From assembly GCA_017617615.1 (NCBI GenBank), contig JAFZVV010000006.1, positions 1-36,652 of the forward strand: a DNA stretch of 36,652 nucleotides. Direction: 5' to 3'. The notes under the pieces are model-generated. The model searched no databases. It was not told the DNA's origin and saw nothing but the letters and a program-made list of their open reading frames with translations. This stretch comes from Prevotella sp. Lineage in GTDB: Bacteria; Bacteroidota; Bacteroidia; Bacteroidales; Bacteroidaceae. Shown in pieces: positions 33,140 to 36,652 of the stretch (positions are counted from its first letter, which is position 1; the number at the start of each line of letters is the position of its first letter). The position numbers and the translations under genes are program-made.

Positions 33140-34180
33140 ATGATATCCTTTGAATGCGACTACAACAACGGTGCTCACCCCGATGTGCTGCGCCACCTGG
33201 TGGAAACGAACAGCGAACAGACACTTACCTATGGCTTCGACCGCTACAGCGACAGCGCCCGCGAGAAGATTGCGGCAGCATGTGGGGTAAAAGCCGACGG
33301 CGTGCACCTGCTCACTGGCGGTACGCAGACCAACGCCACCGTCATCGACGCCATGCTGCGCTCATATGAGGCGGTGATATGCCCTGCCACCGGACATATC
33401 AACGTGCATGAGGCAGGAGCCATAGAGGCCAGCGGACATAAAGTCATCGGACTGCCACACCAAGGAGGAAAACTCGAGGCCCAGACGCTCGACCGGTTCA
33501 TGAACGTGTTTGAGAACGACGAGAGCCGTGACCATGTGGCACAGCCCGGCATGGTATATGTCAGCCTGCCTACGGAGATGGGCACGCTCTACACTGCCGA
33601 CGAGTTGAAGGAATTATACGAGACATGCCAACGCCACCAACTGCAACTGTTCGTCGACGGGGCACGCCTGGGCTATGCACTGGCAGCCAAGGGCAGCACA
33701 GTCACCCTACCCTTCCTTGCCCGGCACTCCGATGCCTTCTACATCGGCGGCACCAAAGTGGGGGCGCTCTGCGGCGAGGCGGTGGTGTTTACCCACGACA
33801 ACTCTCCTCGCTGTTTCTTCACCATCGTCAAACGCCATGGTGCATTGTTAGCCAAGGGGCGCCTCACCGGCGTGCAGTTCGATGCCCTCTTCACCAACCA
33901 ACTCTACATGCGCATCTCTCGCCATGCCATCGACATGGCAGAGCGACTGCAAAAGATTTTGGTGGAGGCCCGACTGCGCATGTTCGTCGACTCCCCCACC
34001 AATCAGCAATTCGTCGTATTACCCAATGCACTGATGCACCGCCTCGAACAGCAGGTGCTTTTCACCCATTGGGAACCCTTCGACGATGACCATACCGTAT
34101 GCCGTTTCGTGACCAGTTGGGCAACCACCGTCGAAGAGTTGGAAAAACTGAAGGAAATCCTCCGCGACGCTACGACTTGA
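33140..34180 (+). CDS. Low-specificity threonine aldolase family protein
   Basis: This 346-residue PLP enzyme is of the beta-eliminating lyase/threonine aldolase family. Seen: MISFECDYNNGAHPDVLRHL at the start, LTGGTQTNATVIDAML, GHINVHEAGAIEASGHKV, YVSLPTEMGTLYT, FVDGARLGYAL with the PLP-ring Asp, and the PLP lysine Lys206 in YIGGTKVGALCGEAVVF. It should cleave threonine or allo-threonine to glycine and acetaldehyde. The gene ends inside the 3' end of the CoA ligase gene (11-nt convergent overlap). Together with the ligase and the dehydrogenase it forms a threonine/glycine cluster. Tyrosine phenol-lyase and tryptophanase are longer and less similar. Confidence 0.88.
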   Translation: MISFECDYNNGAHPDVLRHLVETNSEQTLTYGFDRYSDSAREKIAAACGVKADGVHLLTGGTQTNATVIDAMLRSYEAVICPATGHINVHEAGAIEASGHKVIGLPHQGGKLEAQTLDRFMNVFENDESRDHVAQPGMVYVSLPTEMGTLYTADELKELYETCQRHQLQLFVDGARLGYALAAKGSTVTLPFLARHSDAFYIGGTKVGALCGEAVVFTHDNSPRCFFTIVKRHGALLAKGRLTGVQFDALFTNQLYMRISRHAIDMAERLQKILVEARLRMFVDSPTNQQFVVLPNALMHRLEQQVLFTHWEPFDDDHTVCRFVTSWATTVEELEKLKEILRDATT

Positions 34181-35360
34181 GCACACCGAGTTCGCGGCCT
34201 ACCTTAATGAACGCCTCGATGCAACGGTCGAGTTGCTCACGGTTGTGCCCTGCCGAAATCTGCACACGGATGCGTGCCTGACCTTTCGGCACCACGGGAT
34301 AATAGAACCCCGTGACGTAGATGCCCTCTTCAAGCATGCGGTTGGCATAGACCTGCGAGAGCGGAGCGTCGTAGAGCATCACGGCACATATGGCGCTCTG
34401 GGTGGGCTTGATGTCGAAGCCTGCCGCCATCATCTTGCCACGGAAATACTCCACATTCTCTACCAGGCGGTCGTGAATCTCGTTGCTCTCCTTCAACATC
34501 TTGAACACCTCGAGGCTCGCACCGATAATACAGGGCGCCAAGGAGTTGGAGAACAGGTAAGGACGGCTGCGCTGGCGCAGCATCTCAATAATCTCCTTAC
34601 GACCCGTAGTGAACCCACCGAGGGCACCACCAAACGACTTGCCCAACGTGCCAGTGTAGATATCTACACGACCGTAGGTACCGCACAATTCGCTCACGCC
34701 ATGACCTGTGGCACCTACCACACCTGCCGAGTGCGACTCGTCGACCATTACCAGCGCATCGTATTTCTCTGCCAGGTCGCAAATCTTGTCCATCGGTGCC
34801 ACATTGCCGTCCATGGAGAACACACCGTCGGTGACGATGATGCGGAACCGCTGTGCCTGCGCCTCCTGAAGACAACGCTCCAGGTCGACCATGTCGGCAT
34901 TGACATAACGGTAGCGCTTCGCCTTGCACAGCCGCACGCCGTCGATGATCGACGCATGGTTGAGGGCATCGGAGATGATGGCGTCTTCATCGGTAAACAA
35001 CGGCTCGAACACACCGCCATTGGCATCGAAACAAGCAGCATAGAGGATGGTATCTTCGGTCTTGAAATACTCGGAGATGGCTGCCTCAAGTTGTTTGTGG
35101 ATGTCCTGCGTGCCACAGATGAAACGTACCGATGACATGCCGAAGCCACGCTCGTCCATCATCCGTGTGGCGCCTTCGATAAGGCGGGGATGGTCGGACA
35201 GTCCGAGGTAGTTGTTGGCACAGAAATTGAGCACTTCCTTGCCTTTCACGCTTATGGCTGCTTTCTGCGGGCTCTCGATGATGCGTTCTTCCTTGTAAAG
35301 CCCGGCTTCACGAATCTCAGCAATCTCTCGTCTGAGATGTTCTTGCATTTTTCCAAACAT
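34170..35360 (-). CDS. kbl: Glycine C-acetyltransferase (2-amino-3-ketobutyrate CoA ligase)
   Basis: This 396-residue protein belongs to the alpha-oxoamine synthase family. Seen: LNFCANNYLGLSDHP, GFGMSSVRFICGTQDIHKQLE, DALNHASIIDGVRL, the Asp/His pair MVDESHSAGVVG, PLP lysine Lys241 in TGTLGKSFGGALGG, and RPYLFSNSLAP. Full-length Kbl is near 398 residues. It splits 2-amino-3-ketobutyrate with CoA into glycine and acetyl-CoA. Serine palmitoyltransferases, also present in Bacteroidota, are close relatives, but the divergent threonine dehydrogenase downstream of the shared intergenic region supports Kbl. The ATG at 35360 follows a strong promoter (35405-35435); the longer in-frame ORF to 35423 would start before the -7 box and is rejected. 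Confidence 0.92.
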   Translation of the reverse strand: MFGKMQEHLRREIAEIREAGLYKEERIIESPQKAAISVKGKEVLNFCANNYLGLSDHPRLIEGATRMMDERGFGMSSVRFICGTQDIHKQLEAAISEYFKTEDTILYAACFDANGGVFEPLFTDEDAIISDALNHASIIDGVRLCKAKRYRYVNADMVDLERCLQEAQAQRFRIIVTDGVFSMDGNVAPMDKICDLAEKYDALVMVDESHSAGVVGATGHGVSELCGTYGRVDIYTGTLGKSFGGALGGFTTGRKEIIEMLRQRSRPYLFSNSLAPCIIGASLEVFKMLKESNEIHDRLVENVEYFRGKMMAAGFDIKPTQSAICAVMLYDAPLSQVYANRMLEEGIYVTGFYYPVVPKGQARIRVQISAGHNREQLDRCIEAFIKVGRELGVLKS

Positions 35361-35682
35361 AACATTAGATTTAGATTCAACTACTGAAGTATTTTTCTGA
35401 AAGACAAAGGTAGTGCAAAACAAGCGTAAAGCAAAGAAAAAAGAAGGTTTTTTATCGTATTCTCATGAAAATCACCTATTTTGAAGAGGATATGCCGCCT
35501 ATAGAAGATGAGTTTTTCGGTGACCTGGCGTGAGTCGTGCCCGTCTTCTATGTCTGGAGAAGATGTCGTGAACGCGATGTGAGGATAGCAAGAAAAAATA
35601 TTCAATTTTTATCCAAGAAAAGTGGGATAATTGAAAAAAAAGTGTTTAATTTGCGGCACGAAACCAACTTAACTCAGTATAT
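35361..35682. other. Intergenic region between kbl and the threonine dehydrogenase
   Basis: 322 bp between divergent genes. It carries the kbl promoter (35405-35435), a 22-codon plus-strand ORF (35465-35533), an 8-bp inverted repeat ATAGAAGA/TCTTCTAT (35501-35551), and a weak TTAATTTG -7-like element (35646-35653) before the dehydrogenase gene. Confidence 0.6.
35405..35435 (-). promoter_or_regulatory. Predicted promoter (TTTG / TACCTTTG) of kbl
   Basis: On the minus strand TTTG (35432-35435) and TACCTTTG (35405-35412) are exactly 19 bp apart. It fixes the kbl start at 35360. Confidence 0.75.
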
Positions 35683-36645
35683 ATGAAAAACATATTGGTA
35701 ATCGGTTCTACCGGCCAGATTGGGTCGGAACTGACAATGGAGTTGCGCCGGCGCTATGGCAACGACCATGTGGTGGCAGGCTACATCCCCGGGGCAGAGC
35801 CCAAGGGCGAACTACATGAGACAGGCCCCATGGCACTTGCCGACGTCACCAACGGCGAACAGATAGCCGAGGCAGTGAAGAAACACGAGGTAGATGCCAT
35901 CTACAACCTCGCGGCACTGCTCTCCGTCGTGGCAGAGAGCAAGCCCAAACTGGCATGGCGCATCGGCATCGACGGACTGTGGAACGTGCTTGAGGTGGCA
36001 CGCGAGAACAACTGCTCGGTGTTCACGCCCAGCAGTATCGGGTCGTTCGGACTGAGCACGCCTCACGTGCGCACACCACAAGACACGATACAGCGCCCAC
36101 GCACCATCTACGGGGTGTCGAAAGTGACCACCGAACTGCTCAGCGACTACTATTTCTTCAAATACGGGGTCGATACCCGCTCGGTGCGCTTCCCCGGCAT
36201 CATCTCATATATCACCCCTCCGGGAGGAGGTACCACCGACTATGCCGTCGATATCTTCTACTCTGCCGTACGGGGCGAGAAATTCATCTGTCCGCTACGC
36301 AAGGGCACCCTGCTCGATATGATGTACATGCCCGATGCCCTGAAGGCCGCCATCACCCTGATGGAAGCCAACCCCGACCGTCTGGTGCATCACAACGGCT
36401 TCAACGTGGCCTCGATGAGTTTTGCACCAGAAACCATTTTCGCGGAAATCAAGAAACACCGTCCGACATTCGAGATGGACTACGACGTAGACCCACTGAA
36501 GCAGAGCATTGCCGACAGTTGGCCCGACAGGATGAACGACACCTGTGCGCGCCGCGAATGGGGATGGGCACCCAACTACGACATCCGTTCGATGACCACC
36601 GACATGCTGGAGAAACTTTCTTTAAAATTGAAAATTGAAAATTGA
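35683..36645 (+). CDS. L-threonine 3-dehydrogenase, SDR (epimerase-like) type
   Basis: This 320-residue NAD-binding protein has an extended SDR fold. The nucleotide motif is GSTGQIGSEL (8-17), followed by ADVTN, IYNLAALLSVVAE and TPSSIGSFG. The catalytic pair is Tyr143 and Lys147 in TIYGVSKVTTELL, then SVRFPGIISYITPPGGGTTDYAVDIF, a block typical of the UDP-galactose-epimerase-like threonine dehydrogenases known from Flavobacterium. It oxidises threonine to 2-amino-3-ketobutyrate, the substrate of the divergently transcribed Kbl. The last residues (KLKIEN) and the stop codon are encoded by the heptamer repeat at 36624-36651, so the repeat replaced or extended the natural end. An epimerase role is less likely given the neighbour. 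Confidence 0.92.
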   Translation: MKNILVIGSTGQIGSELTMELRRRYGNDHVVAGYIPGAEPKGELHETGPMALADVTNGEQIAEAVKKHEVDAIYNLAALLSVVAESKPKLAWRIGIDGLWNVLEVARENNCSVFTPSSIGSFGLSTPHVRTPQDTIQRPRTIYGVSKVTTELLSDYYFFKYGVDTRSVRFPGIISYITPPGGGTTDYAVDIFYSAVRGEKFICPLRKGTLLDMMYMPDALKAAITLMEANPDRLVHHNGFNVASMSFAPETIFAEIKKHRPTFEMDYDVDPLKQSIADSWPDRMNDTCARREWGWAPNYDIRSMTTDMLEKLSLKLKIEN

Positions 36646-36651
36646 AAATTG
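36624..36651 (+). repeat. Heptamer tandem repeat AAAATTG x4 spanning the dehydrogenase stop codon
   Basis: Four exact AAAATTG units, possibly continuing past the window edge. They contain the last codons and TGA of the upstream gene and belong to the same family as 17581-17636 and 23582-23608. Confidence 0.9.
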
Positions 36652-36652
36652 A

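Noticed and set aside
34170..35360. Serine palmitoyltransferase instead of Kbl
   Set aside because: Both belong to one family and Bacteroidota have both. The linked threonine dehydrogenase and the 396-residue length favour Kbl.

Overview
This window looks like the chromosome of an anaerobic gut- or oral-type Bacteroidota of the Prevotella group. The evidence is a SusC/SusD pair next to a hybrid two-component sensor, the type IX secretion genes porU and porV, a sulfatase with an anaerobic sulfatase maturase, the order rplM-rpsI-rpsB-tsf, and Bacteroidota promoters (TAnnTTTG at -7, with TTG or TTTG 19-20 bp upstream). All assignments come from reading the sequence and translations. No database search was run.

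Layout. 1-2669 (minus): a hemicellulose-type unit with a DUF1573-GH3 glycosidase cut by the window edge and a CE1-type esterase. 2670-6960: an AT-rich, gene-poor accessory block with a 53-aa ORF, a divergent ClpX-like AAA+ ATPase behind a long predicted leader and a perfect FNR/CRP-like site, two small unknown proteins, several strong hairpins, and an 85-bp tandem repeat that ends in a promoter. 6963-8375 (plus): an S-type sulfatase. 8361-16259 (minus): a tightly packed run of type IX-sorted protein, FAH-family enzyme, porU, porV, ispF and anaerobic sulfatase maturase. The maturase meets its likely client sulfatase tail to tail with a 15-nt overlap.

16512-19671: sulfur amino acid genes cysK and metY (minus), with an Lrp/AsnC regulator divergent from metY. 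19731-22757 (minus): rplM-rpsI-rpsB-tsf with probable leader RNAs. 23015-23512: a small exported protein. 23682-32865 (minus): susD, susC and a hybrid two-component regulator, forming a polysaccharide utilisation locus without glycosidases in view. 33140-36645: threonine and glycine metabolism, with an aldolase (plus), 2-amino-3-ketobutyrate CoA ligase (minus) and SDR-type threonine dehydrogenase (plus).

How they work together. The maturase should activate the sulfatase. PorU and PorV sort proteins with the C-terminal signal carried by the first gene of their run and by PorU itself. The hybrid sensor probably drives susC/susD through a dyad upstream of the susC promoter. Threonine dehydrogenase and the CoA ligase form the two-step route from threonine to glycine plus acetyl-CoA, and the aldolase offers a one-step route. 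The least explained part is 2.9-6.9 kb, with the divergent ClpX-like ATPase and unassigned structured intergenic DNA.
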